From Deferribacter thermophilus (GTDB lineage: Bacteria > Chrysiogenota > Deferribacteres > Deferribacterales > Deferribacteraceae), in NCBI RefSeq assembly GCF_049472675.1, contig NZ_JAPNXM010000005.1, positions 62,001 through 126,000 on the forward strand: 64,000 nucleotides of DNA. Direction: 5' to 3'. Position numbers and translations under genes: made by a program. The notes beneath the pieces are model-generated. The model did not search any database. It was given only the letters and a program-made list of their open reading frames with translations, and had not been told where the DNA came from. The first letter of the stretch is position 1; every line of letters starts with the position of its first letter. Positions 35,868 to 42,516 of this stretch are shown one piece after another.

Positions 35868-37213
35868 TGTATCTCCCTCAAAATATCGTTTGCTGCAATA
35901 ATACCTGATGCATTTGCCTGGATAATCCCCCTTGTAATACCTGCTCCGTCACCTACACAATATAGATTTTCAATATTTTGAGACCTCATATTTTTATCAA
36001 CCCTGATACGCAATGAGTAAAATTTGACCTCTACCCCATACATCAATGTATTTGGATCAGCCATACCAGGCATTACAGTATCAAGCTGCAACATAGTTTC
36101 CTTTAAATCTGTTAAGTACCTATAAGGCAAGACAAAAGACAGATCACCTGGCATAGCACTTTTTAGAGTAGGGACAACAAAGTTTTTTTCAATTCGCTTA
36201 ACAGTTGACCTTCTACCTCTAAGAAGATCTCCAAACCTCTGAACTATAACATTTCCACCACTTAGCATATTTGCAAGATTGGCAATGTATCTACCATATT
36301 TAACGGGTTCTTTAAAAGGCTCTGTAAACTTTGTAGAAACAAGTAGTGCAAAATTGGTATTATTACTCTTTTTATTTTTATAAGAATGCCCATTTACCGT
36401 TAAAATATCACCATCATTTCTCTCTATGGCCACAAAACCACCAGGATTTACACAAAATGTTCTAACTTCATCTTCAAACTCTGTAGTGTAATATTTAATC
36501 TTAAACTCGTATAAATAGTTAGTAAAATGGTCAGTGACAGCCCTTGGGACCTCAACCCTAACCCCGATATCCACAGGGTTTATATCAGAATCTATCCCAT
36601 ACTTTTCTGCTATCTCCTGCATCCAAGCATTACCACTTCTGCCCACTGCGATAATCACTTTGTCATAATATTTTTTTGAATCATCGGCTAAAACAATACC
36701 CTTTATTTTACCACTTTCTACAATCAAATCTTTAACTGGTGTATTGCAATATACATTTATATTTTCCTCTTTTTCAAAAAGCTCATAAATCCTTTTTATA
36801 GCAAGCAAACAGTTGTCTGTGCCAAGATGTCTGATTTTTGCAGCATACAATCTCAATTTATTTCTGCTACACTGATATTCCAAATCTTTTATCTTTTCAT
36901 AATCACTTTTTGTATCAATCTCTGTCACACCACTAAACTTTACCCATATATCATCAGCCTCATCTATCAATTTTTCAAGCTCAGCTTCTGAAATATAATC
37001 GGTGAGCCAGCCGCCAAACTCTGTTGTTAAAGTAAGCTTGCCGTCTGAAAAAGCTCCAGCACCACCGAATCCGCTCATTACCTCTTTTCTTGTCCTTTCA
37101 AGAATACTTTTACCTTTCTCATAAATATCTACAGAGATGTTTTTATTCTGTATCAGCTTATAAGCAGCAAACATCCCTGCGCTACCAGCACCTATTATGG
37201 CTACTTTCACCAT
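35864..37213 (-). CDS. FAD-dependent dehydrogenase (COG2509-like)
   Basis: A 449-residue flavoprotein with an N-terminal FAD-binding Rossmann motif GAGSAG at residues 8-13 and a C-terminal second FAD contact in LYCVGDGAGITRGIIQANASG. The middle (GFGGAGAFSDGKLTLT, PVDIGVRVEVP, TFCVNPGGFVAIE) matches the family of uncharacterised FAD dehydrogenases found in anaerobes. Its substrate is unknown. ATGA overlap with the Isf-like flavoprotein suggests an electron-transfer pair. Confidence 0.88.
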   Translation of the reverse strand: MVKVAIIGAGSAGMFAAYKLIQNKNISVDIYEKGKSILERTRKEVMSGFGGAGAFSDGKLTLTTEFGGWLTDYISEAELEKLIDEADDIWVKFSGVTEIDTKSDYEKIKDLEYQCSRNKLRLYAAKIRHLGTDNCLLAIKRIYELFEKEENINVYCNTPVKDLIVESGKIKGIVLADDSKKYYDKVIIAVGRSGNAWMQEIAEKYGIDSDINPVDIGVRVEVPRAVTDHFTNYLYEFKIKYYTTEFEDEVRTFCVNPGGFVAIERNDGDILTVNGHSYKNKKSNNTNFALLVSTKFTEPFKEPVKYGRYIANLANMLSGGNVIVQRFGDLLRGRRSTVKRIEKNFVVPTLKSAMPGDLSFVLPYRYLTDLKETMLQLDTVMPGMADPNTLMYGVEVKFYSLRIRVDKNMRSQNIENLYCVGDGAGITRGIIQANASGIIAANDILREIQ

Positions 37214-37219
37214 TTCCCC

Positions 37220-37702
37220 CTAAATTTTCATGATTTTTGCATCAAAATTTTTGCCTTCAATCTCCAATATAGCATAAGAATTAAAATCTGTATATCGATT
37301 ATTTGTGGGGCTACCAGGATTTAAAAAATGAACATCGCCAAGAACGCCCCAAAAAGGCTTATGGGTATGGCCATAAACAATTAAATCTACACCTTCAAAT
37401 TGATAAAGCAACCTATTTTCTAAACCAAAAGGTGCACCATCCCCATGTACCAAACCAACCTTTACCTCATCAAATTTAATAACTCTCTTTTTTGGCATCA
37501 AAGTCTCATCAAAAAATGGATCCATATTCCCTTTTACTGCATACACATTTGGGTTAATATGCTCAATCTGATGAATCGGCTTATAGCCAACTACATCCCC
37601 AGCATGCAAGATTGCATCACAACGATTAAACTCTTCAATTAAGGATGAGGGCAATTTGTCTATATCGTCAGTATGTGTATCAGAAATAACCAAAATCCTC
37701 AT
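37220..37702 (-). CDS. YfcE/MJ0936-type metallophosphoesterase
   Basis: A 160-residue phosphodiesterase with two-metal ligands: DTHTDD near residue 8, GDVVGY, GNMD, HGDG and YGHTHKP. The family hydrolyses phosphodiesters in vitro, and the cellular substrate is not known. I chose ATG 37702 (MRILVISDTH) for the GGAGG five bases upstream; the frame opens at a GTG within that site. It is the first gene of the minus-strand operon that runs to fba. Confidence 0.93.
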   Translation of the reverse strand: MRILVISDTHTDDIDKLPSSLIEEFNRCDAILHAGDVVGYKPIHQIEHINPNVYAVKGNMDPFFDETLMPKKRVIKFDEVKVGLVHGDGAPFGLENRLLYQFEGVDLIVYGHTHKPFWGVLGDVHFLNPGSPTNNRYTDFNSYAILEIEGKNFDAKIMKI

Positions 37703-37753
37703 AATAGCCTCCACAAAAGAAATACACTTTTTACCGCATTTATCAACAAAAAA

Positions 37754-37781
37754 TTGAAATTATGTTTATTTAATGTATAAT
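37754..37781 (+). promoter_or_regulatory. Promoter of the CARF-wHTH gene
   Basis: TTGAAA (37754-37759), a 16-base spacer and a perfect TATAAT (37776-37781). The transcript would start about ten bases before the ATG, and the ribosome site AAGGGG sits just inside it. Confidence 0.7.
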
Positions 37782-37797
37782 TTCTAAGGGGTTATAG

Positions 37798-38904
37798 ATG
37801 AAACATATTTTATTAGCAGTAATAGGGATTTCACCTCAAATAATTACCGAGACAATCTACAAACTTTACAAAGATGGTATTATTATATCAGAAGTTTATG
37901 TCATCACCACTTTACAGGGGCGTAGAGAGATATTGGAAAAACTCCTTGATAATAGATTTAGTAAACTAAAGCAGTTGGAAGAACTGCTTAACATTAGTAT
38001 AAAATTTGATGATTCTCACATATTTATTCCTGAGGTTGATGGCAAACCTCTTGCTGACATCAAAGACAATGTAGAAAACAGTGTAATGGCAAAGACAATA
38101 TTCGAAATCACAGAAAAGCTCGCAGAAGATAAAAAATGTGTTATTCATGCTTCAATTGCTGGTGGAAGAAAAACAATGGGGGCATACCTTTATCTTGCCA
38201 TGCAACTTTTTGGAAGAGAACAGGATAGATGTTATCATATACTCACTGACGAGCTGGCAGAAAAATCAAAAGAGTTCTTTTTCCCTGAAAAGAAAAAAAT
38301 CAAATCTTTTATAAATGGTAATGAAGTGATTGTAAATGCAGAGGATAGAGCGCTTTATCTTGCCGAAGTGCCATTAATCCCTTTTAAAAATAATCTTTCG
38401 AAAAAGCATTATGAACAATTCCTCAGCAAAGTTGATGCTATTTTAGAACAAAAAGTTGTAAAATACCTCACCTGCAATTTAGAAAAAAATATTATAATCT
38501 GGGACAAAACAACAATAAAGCTCACCCCAGCACAATGTGCATTATATTATCTTTTTTTAGAAAAAAGGAAAAAGTCTCAATGTGAAGAAGACTGTAAAGG
38601 TTGTCCAGAATGCTCTCACCACATTTTATTTTTAAGTAGTGAAACCGAATATGATTATTTTTTAGAAAAATTAAAGCAGGCTTACGGTGGAGAAAAAGGT
38701 AAGTTTTTCACTTTTTTAGAAAAAAAGGAACGCAAAGAATATTTTGCTGACCAATACCTCAGACAATATATCTCAAGGATAAACAGCACTATCTATAAAA
38801 TTACTGCAAATGACTTAATCCAAATAAATAATTTGAGTAAAATCATCCAGGAAGAATCATCTAGATTTTTAATAACTTATCCAAAAAATAAAATTCTTAT
38901 TTAG
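37798..38904 (+). CDS. CARF-domain CRISPR-associated protein, NE0113/Csx1-like, with C-terminal winged-helix-like region
   Basis: The 368-residue protein opens with HILLAVIGISPQIITETIYKL and carries HASIAGGRKTMGAYLYLAMQLFGREQD at 117-143, the two signatures of the NE0113 family of CARF proteins, which bind cyclic oligoadenylates made by type III CRISPR Cas10. Residues about 205-366 are helical and look like a winged helix (LTPAQCALYYLFLEKR). An inserted cluster Cys262, Cys266, Cys269, Cys272 (C-x3-C-x2-C-x2-C) could hold zinc or iron-sulfur. No HEPN R-x4-6-H motif is present, so RNase activity is not supported; a ligand-controlled regulator is likelier. It has its own promoter. No cas genes are adjacent. 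Confidence 0.82.
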   Translation: MKHILLAVIGISPQIITETIYKLYKDGIIISEVYVITTLQGRREILEKLLDNRFSKLKQLEELLNISIKFDDSHIFIPEVDGKPLADIKDNVENSVMAKTIFEITEKLAEDKKCVIHASIAGGRKTMGAYLYLAMQLFGREQDRCYHILTDELAEKSKEFFFPEKKKIKSFINGNEVIVNAEDRALYLAEVPLIPFKNNLSKKHYEQFLSKVDAILEQKVVKYLTCNLEKNIIIWDKTTIKLTPAQCALYYLFLEKRKKSQCEEDCKGCPECSHHILFLSSETEYDYFLEKLKQAYGGEKGKFFTFLEKKERKEYFADQYLRQYISRINSTIYKITANDLIQINNLSKIIQEESSRFLITYPKNKILI

Positions 38905-38943
38905 AATTCACTTTAGGCATCATCTCCACAAGCAAGTATGCAT

Positions 38944-38959
38944 AACTCAATATTGAGTT
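38944..38959. repeat. 16-bp perfect palindrome upstream of the secreted-protein gene
   Basis: AACTCAATATTGAGTT is perfectly self-complementary and lies 62 bases before the ATG at 39022. The 11-base core TCAATATTGAG occurs again at 40965-40975, upstream of the minus-strand membrane-protein gene. A shared operator is possible; chance is also possible in AT-rich DNA. Confidence 0.45.
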
Positions 38960-39021
38960 TATAGAATCTTCTCTACTTTTCACACATATTACTCCCATAA
39001 ACTTTGCTTGGGAGGTGCGAG

Positions 39022-39711
39022 ATGCAAAACAAAAGATTAGACTATGAAAAATTATTTTTGTTAGAGTACGGATTTACATTTTATCCATCTATTTATAGGT
39101 TATTATTGTTCAATAATTTTGAAATGACTGCTGATATGTTAAAAAAGTTAAAGTACGCTTTTGTTGCTGTATTTCTTTTAATCTTAGTGATATCACCTAT
39201 GAGCTCTTATGCAAAAACGGTTATGGGCTTTGATATTGGTAATCAAAATTATAGTGATGTAATGAAATATCTGGATAAGAATAATGCAAGATATGAAAAA
39301 TACTATTACAAAGGGTATTCTGACTTAAAATATTTAAAAATTTTCAACTACAAACTATTCGAAAAATATGGAACTGTCTCTGAAGCATGGTTAGATTTTG
39401 ATCCTGATGATAAACTTTACAAGCTAACCGTCAGCTGGAAAGATGACAACGGTGTTTTTAATCTTTTAAAAGACGCTTTAGATGCAAAATATAAAAAGCT
39501 GTCAAACTCTGGCTCAATGTTCCTGAAAACAGTAACTTATTCAGATGGAGATATAAAAATCACTTTAGAACAAAATACTTTTGGCTTTGTCCCAATTACT
39601 ACGCTTACTTACACATATACTCCTTCAATCTCAGCTGTGGAAAAAATGCAAGAGCTAATTAAAGAGGATATTAAAAAGAAAAATGCAAAAAAGGCCGCTT
39701 CTGATTTATAA
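39022..39711 (+). CDS. Secreted or membrane-anchored protein of unknown function
   Basis: I do not recognise the family. The best start is the ATG at 39022, with GGGAGGTG four bases upstream, giving 229 residues. A canonical signal peptide (MLKKLKYAFVAVFLLILVISPMSSYAK) begins only at residue 39, so either the first 38 residues are an unusual extension or translation starts internally at 39136, which has no ribosome site. The mature part is a mixed alpha/beta domain (MGFDIGNQNYSDVMKYLDK, AWLDFDPDDKLYKLTVSW) with a charged helical tail. It lies between the CARF gene and the mobile element and is followed by a strong terminator. Confidence 0.6.
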   Translation: MQNKRLDYEKLFLLEYGFTFYPSIYRLLLFNNFEMTADMLKKLKYAFVAVFLLILVISPMSSYAKTVMGFDIGNQNYSDVMKYLDKNNARYEKYYYKGYSDLKYLKIFNYKLFEKYGTVSEAWLDFDPDDKLYKLTVSWKDDNGVFNLLKDALDAKYKKLSNSGSMFLKTVTYSDGDIKITLEQNTFGFVPITTLTYTYTPSISAVEKMQELIKEDIKKKNAKKAASDL

Positions 39712-39713
39712 TT

Positions 39714-39738
39714 GCTGCCAAATGGCAGCTTTTTTTTA
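39714..39738 (+). terminator. Intrinsic terminator after the secreted-protein gene
   Basis: GCTGCC-AAAT-GGCAGC, a six-base-pair GC-rich stem with a four-base loop, followed directly by eight T residues. It begins three bases after the stop codon. Confidence 0.93.
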
Positions 39739-39782
39739 TATAAATTGAGGATGTTGCACAACAATAATTACTTAAACACCTC

Positions 39783-39811
39783 AGATTGCTTCGCTACGCT
39801 CGCAATGACAG
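39783..39811 (-). repeat. REP-type palindromic unit, left copy
   Basis: On the minus strand the unit begins CTGTCATTGCGAG and ends CGAAGCAATCT. This GTCATTGCGAG...GAAGCAATCT form is a dispersed bacterial palindromic repeat known from many phyla. It faces the right copy, so the two form one long hairpin. Confidence 0.8.
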
Positions 39812-39820
39812 CATTTTTGG

Positions 39821-39856
39821 GTCATTGCGAGGCAACAAAAGTTGCCGAAGCAATCT
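39821..39856 (+). repeat. REP-type palindromic unit, right copy
   Basis: GTCATTGCGAG at the left and CGAAGCAATCT at the right enclose a perfect small hairpin GGCAAC-AAAA-GTTGCC. The ends match the left copy in inverted orientation, while the centres differ, as expected for two insertions or for loop divergence. Confidence 0.8.
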
Positions 39857-39903
39857 CAAAACTATAGTGATATCAGAAGATTGTTCCATTGTGCAACAGC
39901 CTC

Positions 39904-40100
39904 TTATTATAATTACCAATATGTTATCTATGCTCTATATTCTCAAAAATATTTCCTTTGCAACAAAAAATTAAATATCCAGCATAGCCAATATCAACAG
40001 CAACAAAACTGTATCAATATTTGACAAAAACATATTATATAATGTATGGATACCCTATACCTTAAATACAGTTATAGTAAATTGAAATTATGGAGGCTAT
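39904..40100. other. AT-rich intergenic stretch upstream of csx20
   Basis: No gene is seen here. It contains a perfect -35-like TTGACA at 40021-40026 without a well-spaced -10, the palindrome ATTATATAAT at 40034-40043, and the csx20 ribosome site GGAGG four bases before the ATG. The promoter of csx20 is probably in the last 80 bases. Confidence 0.5.
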
Positions 40101-40484
40101 ATGAAAAAAGCGGGAATAATTTTATCACATACACTTACTGAAGAACAAACTGATTATTTAAAAAAAGTTATGGGAGCAGGTGAGATAGTTTATTTCCCAG
40201 ATGAGTTAAAAAGCAAATGGCAAAATATACCACCAGAGCTTGATAACCTTGATGAATACTTGCAAATATTTTTTGATTGGATAATCAAATCCTTTGAAAA
40301 TGGTGATATTTTAGTTATTCAGGGTGATTATGGTGCAACCTACAAATTAGTAAATTTTGCAAAATCAAATGGTATTATTGCCGTATATGCCACAACAAAA
40401 AGGGAAGCGATAGAAAGAAAAAATGAGGATGGAACCATAACTCTGGAAAGGGTTTTTAAATTTGTCAGATTTAGAGAGTATTGA
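40101..40484 (+). CDS. csx20: Csx20-type CRISPR ring nuclease, solo
   Basis: The 127-residue protein matches the Csx20 family, a CARF-like ring nuclease that degrades cyclic oligoadenylate second messengers and so switches off type III CRISPR effectors. Visible family features are ILSHTLTEEQ (7-16), YFPDELKSKWQNIPPEL (31-47), the ligand-site block GDILVIQGDYGATYKLVNFA (68-87), YATTKREAIE (96-105) and the closing FKFVRFREY. It has an independent GGAGG site and terminator and is not joined to cas genes. Recognition is from memory of the family's motif order. Confidence 0.83.
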   Translation: MKKAGIILSHTLTEEQTDYLKKVMGAGEIVYFPDELKSKWQNIPPELDNLDEYLQIFFDWIIKSFENGDILVIQGDYGATYKLVNFAKSNGIIAVYATTKREAIERKNEDGTITLERVFKFVRFREY

Positions 40485-40494
40485 GACAAGATAG

Positions 40495-40522
40495 AGCCAC
40501 CAAAAGGTGGCTATTATTTATT
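40495..40522 (+). terminator. Terminator after csx20
   Basis: AGCCACC-AAAA-GGTGGCT, a seven-base-pair stem with a four-base loop, followed by ATTATTTATT. It closes csx20; on the minus strand no T-run follows, so it is weak for the converging gene. Confidence 0.75.
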
Positions 40523-40903
40523 TGCTAATACAATAGCTAAAACAATTGATAACACATATATCACAGAACCATAACCTATTTTGACAGTAAAATTATTAGC
40601 TATATTAAACATTCTCACAAACATCTCCAACTGTGATTCCCCTAAAATAGTAATATACGCACATAACACCAAAGAAAACAACCCTATGATTAATGACCAT
40701 GTAGTAAAAAAGGGGAATTCTTTTTTGTAGATTTTTGTAATAATAATTATTAATAATATTAAAGGAAACAGTGGGTATAAATAACTTACCCCCTTAATGT
40801 GAGTAAAATTGACATAATACCCTTCTTTTGATATTGCCACTGGCAAAAAAGAAGCAAAAAATCCCAAAAAACTACTAACTGCAGCTAATACTTTCTCTTT
40901 CAT
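40514..40903 (-). CDS. Small four-helix membrane protein, unknown function
   Basis: I do not recognise this protein. From the ATG at 40903 (GGGGGG five bases upstream; the frame opens earlier without a site) it has 129 residues and about four hydrophobic helices (residues 6-22, 38-56, 66-87 and 108-127), joined by short loops. It has no signal peptide or enzymatic motif. It converges on csx20 and is separated from the membrane-CARF gene on the same strand by 546 bp. Its place among cyclic-oligoadenylate genes hints at a membrane role in the same response, but this is only context. Confidence 0.75.
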   Translation of the reverse strand: MKEKVLAAVSSFLGFFASFLPVAISKEGYYVNFTHIKGVSYLYPLFPLILLIIIITKIYKKEFPFFTTWSLIIGLFSLVLCAYITILGESQLEMFVRMFNIANNFTVKIGYGSVIYVLSIVLAIVLANK

Positions 40904-41449
40904 CATATCCCCCCATAGATGTTTAAAAAAAATCATAAACAGTTTTTAAAGTTTTTCAGTAATATCAATATTGAGATTAAATATTTATTTATTAAATTAC
41001 TAATAATAAATCAATAACAAATTATATATAAAAAATACCTCACTCATTGTAAAATTTGATAAATAAAAAGCAATCTCAAAAACTACTTATTTTCAACACC
41101 TTATACAGCATTTTAATTCTCTCAAATAAAATATCTTCTAAAAAATGGCAAACGGTAAAGCGTAGATCGATAATCGATTAAGTCGGAGCTTGCCCAGCTA
41201 CTGCTCCAAACAAAACATCTTACTAAAAGACCTTATAAAAAGATAACTACAAAAATGTAAACACCCTCAAATCAGTTGCTGGGTCCCATCCGAATGGGAT
41301 TTCCTTCTGGATGCTTATCACATTTTTTATTTAATTGTCAAGCACCTACAAAGCCATTTTGTAAAACCCACTGCACATTTTTAGTTTTCCACAACTTTTT
41401 CACAGGGGGGGTTCGCACCCTTTTTGTTTTATTTTGATAAAATTTTAAT
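40904..41449. other. 546-bp noncoding region with GC-richer folded core
   Basis: There is no credible reading frame. The first 200 bases are extremely AT-rich and hold TCAATATTGAG at 40965-40975. Bases 41145-41320 are clearly less AT-rich than the flanks and contain GGAGC...GCTCC (41185-41207), TCCCAT-CCGA-ATGGGA (41284-41299), and CCCAGC (41193-41198) complementary to GCTGGG (41278-41283), which could join the hairpins. A plus-strand terminator follows at 41408. The order suggests a plus-strand small RNA, but I find no convincing promoter and no match to a known RNA family. Confidence 0.4.
41408..41430 (+). terminator. Plus-strand terminator-like hairpin in the noncoding region
   Basis: GGGT-TCGC-ACCC with further G-U pairing on the left side, followed by TTTTTGTTTTATTTTG. 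The T-run is only on the plus strand, although the nearest gene (the membrane-CARF gene ending at 41450) is on the minus strand. It therefore marks the end of a plus-strand transcript. Confidence 0.5.
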
Positions 41450-42478
41450 TCAATCACTCAACATGTCTTTTGTTGCTCTCTGCACATCTTTGTATGACAC
41501 ATCAAATGCTTTCAATTCTGACGGACTATTTTGTGTAAAATAGGTTACCTGTCTACCATCTTGTATAGCTGCAATTATCAACGCAGAAGTTACAGCAGAT
41601 GTCCCTCCTGAAATATTTATCATTATATCCATATCTGTATATCCTTCTCTCAGCACATTCTTAATACAATATTCAATCCCAGATAAAACATCTGCATAAT
41701 CATTAAAATCTAAAACATTGCTAAATTCTAACTTAAATTCTCTTTTTATTTTTTTCTTTAATAAATTAACTAATTCTTCAAAATCCGATTTTTCTTTTTC
41801 ACTTTTATCGCTAACAAGGAAAAAGGCTTTTTCAAGTGTATCTTTGTTAAAACGAATTAACTCTAAAGGTAATGCCCAGTTAATATATCGGTCATTATTT
41901 GTTAATTTATCTTGTTTAATATCTATTTTATCAATCCTATCTTTTAACGCATTAATGATTTCGACCTTATTACCATTTAATTTTGACAAAGCCATAATTA
42001 GTACTTTTGAAGGTTGTGGATCTATATTTTTTCGAGGTTTATTATTTTCATATTTCTTAGAAATACTATTAAGGTATAATAGGGCTAAAAGAAACAATGC
42101 CTCTAACGATAAAATACCATTTAATATTCTTCCTTCTTTAAAATAATCACCGCTCCAACTTAAAAAAATCAATGAAAAAATAAACACAAAAATAATCTCA
42201 ATTCCACTCCCTTGACCTGTCAATATCCTAATAATATTTTTAGAAATTCTCTGATCCGGATATTTATACAAGATATATATCAAAAATGTTATTATAAGAA
42301 CAAATAACAAAATTGCTAATACTTCCAGAATACTTATTTTTTTCAGATCTAAATATTTGTTTATATAATTATTAATAAAATCTGAATAGTTAAATATTAA
42401 ATTTATGAACATAAATAATGATATATAAATTATAATTTTTCTCTCACTTTTTAGTAAATTAAACATTTTTCTAATCAT
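41450..42478 (-). CDS. Four-TM-helix protein with C-terminal CARF-like domain (Cam-type membrane effector candidate)
   Basis: A 342-residue protein in two parts. Residues 1-140 have four predicted membrane helices (about 14-31, 50-72, 92-110, 119-138). Residues 156-332 look like a CARF/Rossmann sensor: the strand PSKVLIMALSKLNGN, then INISGGTSAVTSALIIAAI (287-305) followed by VTYFTQN, the form seen in cyclic-oligoadenylate receptors. Known membrane-CARF effectors such as Cam1 use ligand binding to open or disturb the inner membrane; this one has more helices and is longer. No nuclease motif is seen. A strong promoter and GGGGTG ribosome site precede it. The neighbouring csx20 fits as the off-switch. 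Confidence 0.72.
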   Translation of the reverse strand: MIRKMFNLLKSERKIIIYISLFMFINLIFNYSDFINNYINKYLDLKKISILEVLAILLFVLIITFLIYILYKYPDQRISKNIIRILTGQGSGIEIIFVFIFSLIFLSWSGDYFKEGRILNGILSLEALFLLALLYLNSISKKYENNKPRKNIDPQPSKVLIMALSKLNGNKVEIINALKDRIDKIDIKQDKLTNNDRYINWALPLELIRFNKDTLEKAFFLVSDKSEKEKSDFEELVNLLKKKIKREFKLEFSNVLDFNDYADVLSGIEYCIKNVLREGYTDMDIMINISGGTSAVTSALIIAAIQDGRQVTYFTQNSPSELKAFDVSYKDVQRATKDMLSD

Positions 42479-42516
42479 CTATCACCCCAAATAAAATCTT
42501 GTAAAAATTTTATAAA

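Larger units (their letters stand above)
39747..39903. mobile_element. 157-bp MITE-like element with 15-bp terminal inverted repeats
   Basis: The left end GAGGATGTTGCACAA (39747-39761) and the right end TTGTGCAACAGCCTC (39889-39903) are inverted repeats matching at 14 of 15 positions, a form common in IS5/IS4-type transposons. Inside are two palindromic REP-type units (39783-39811 and 39821-39856). There is no room for a transposase and none is nearby, so it would move only with help from elsewhere. No clear target duplication is seen at the ends. Confidence 0.7.

Noticed and set aside
37798..38904. Csm6/Csx1 RNase activity for the CARF protein
   Set aside because: No R-x4-6-H HEPN motif exists in the C-terminal part.
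39700..39910. A complete insertion sequence at the MITE
   Set aside because: The element is 157 bp, with no transposase frame in or next to it.
39786..40024. Two overlapping frames of about 60 codons across the MITE
   Set aside because: They run through the palindromic repeats, lack ribosome sites and have low-complexity composition.
41145..41215. A cyclic-di-GMP (GEMM-I) or other riboswitch, suggested by GGCAAAC and AAGC pieces
   Set aside because: The conserved GAAA tetraloop stem, the GACGCAAAGCC block and the receptor helix are missing, and no gene lies downstream on the plus strand.
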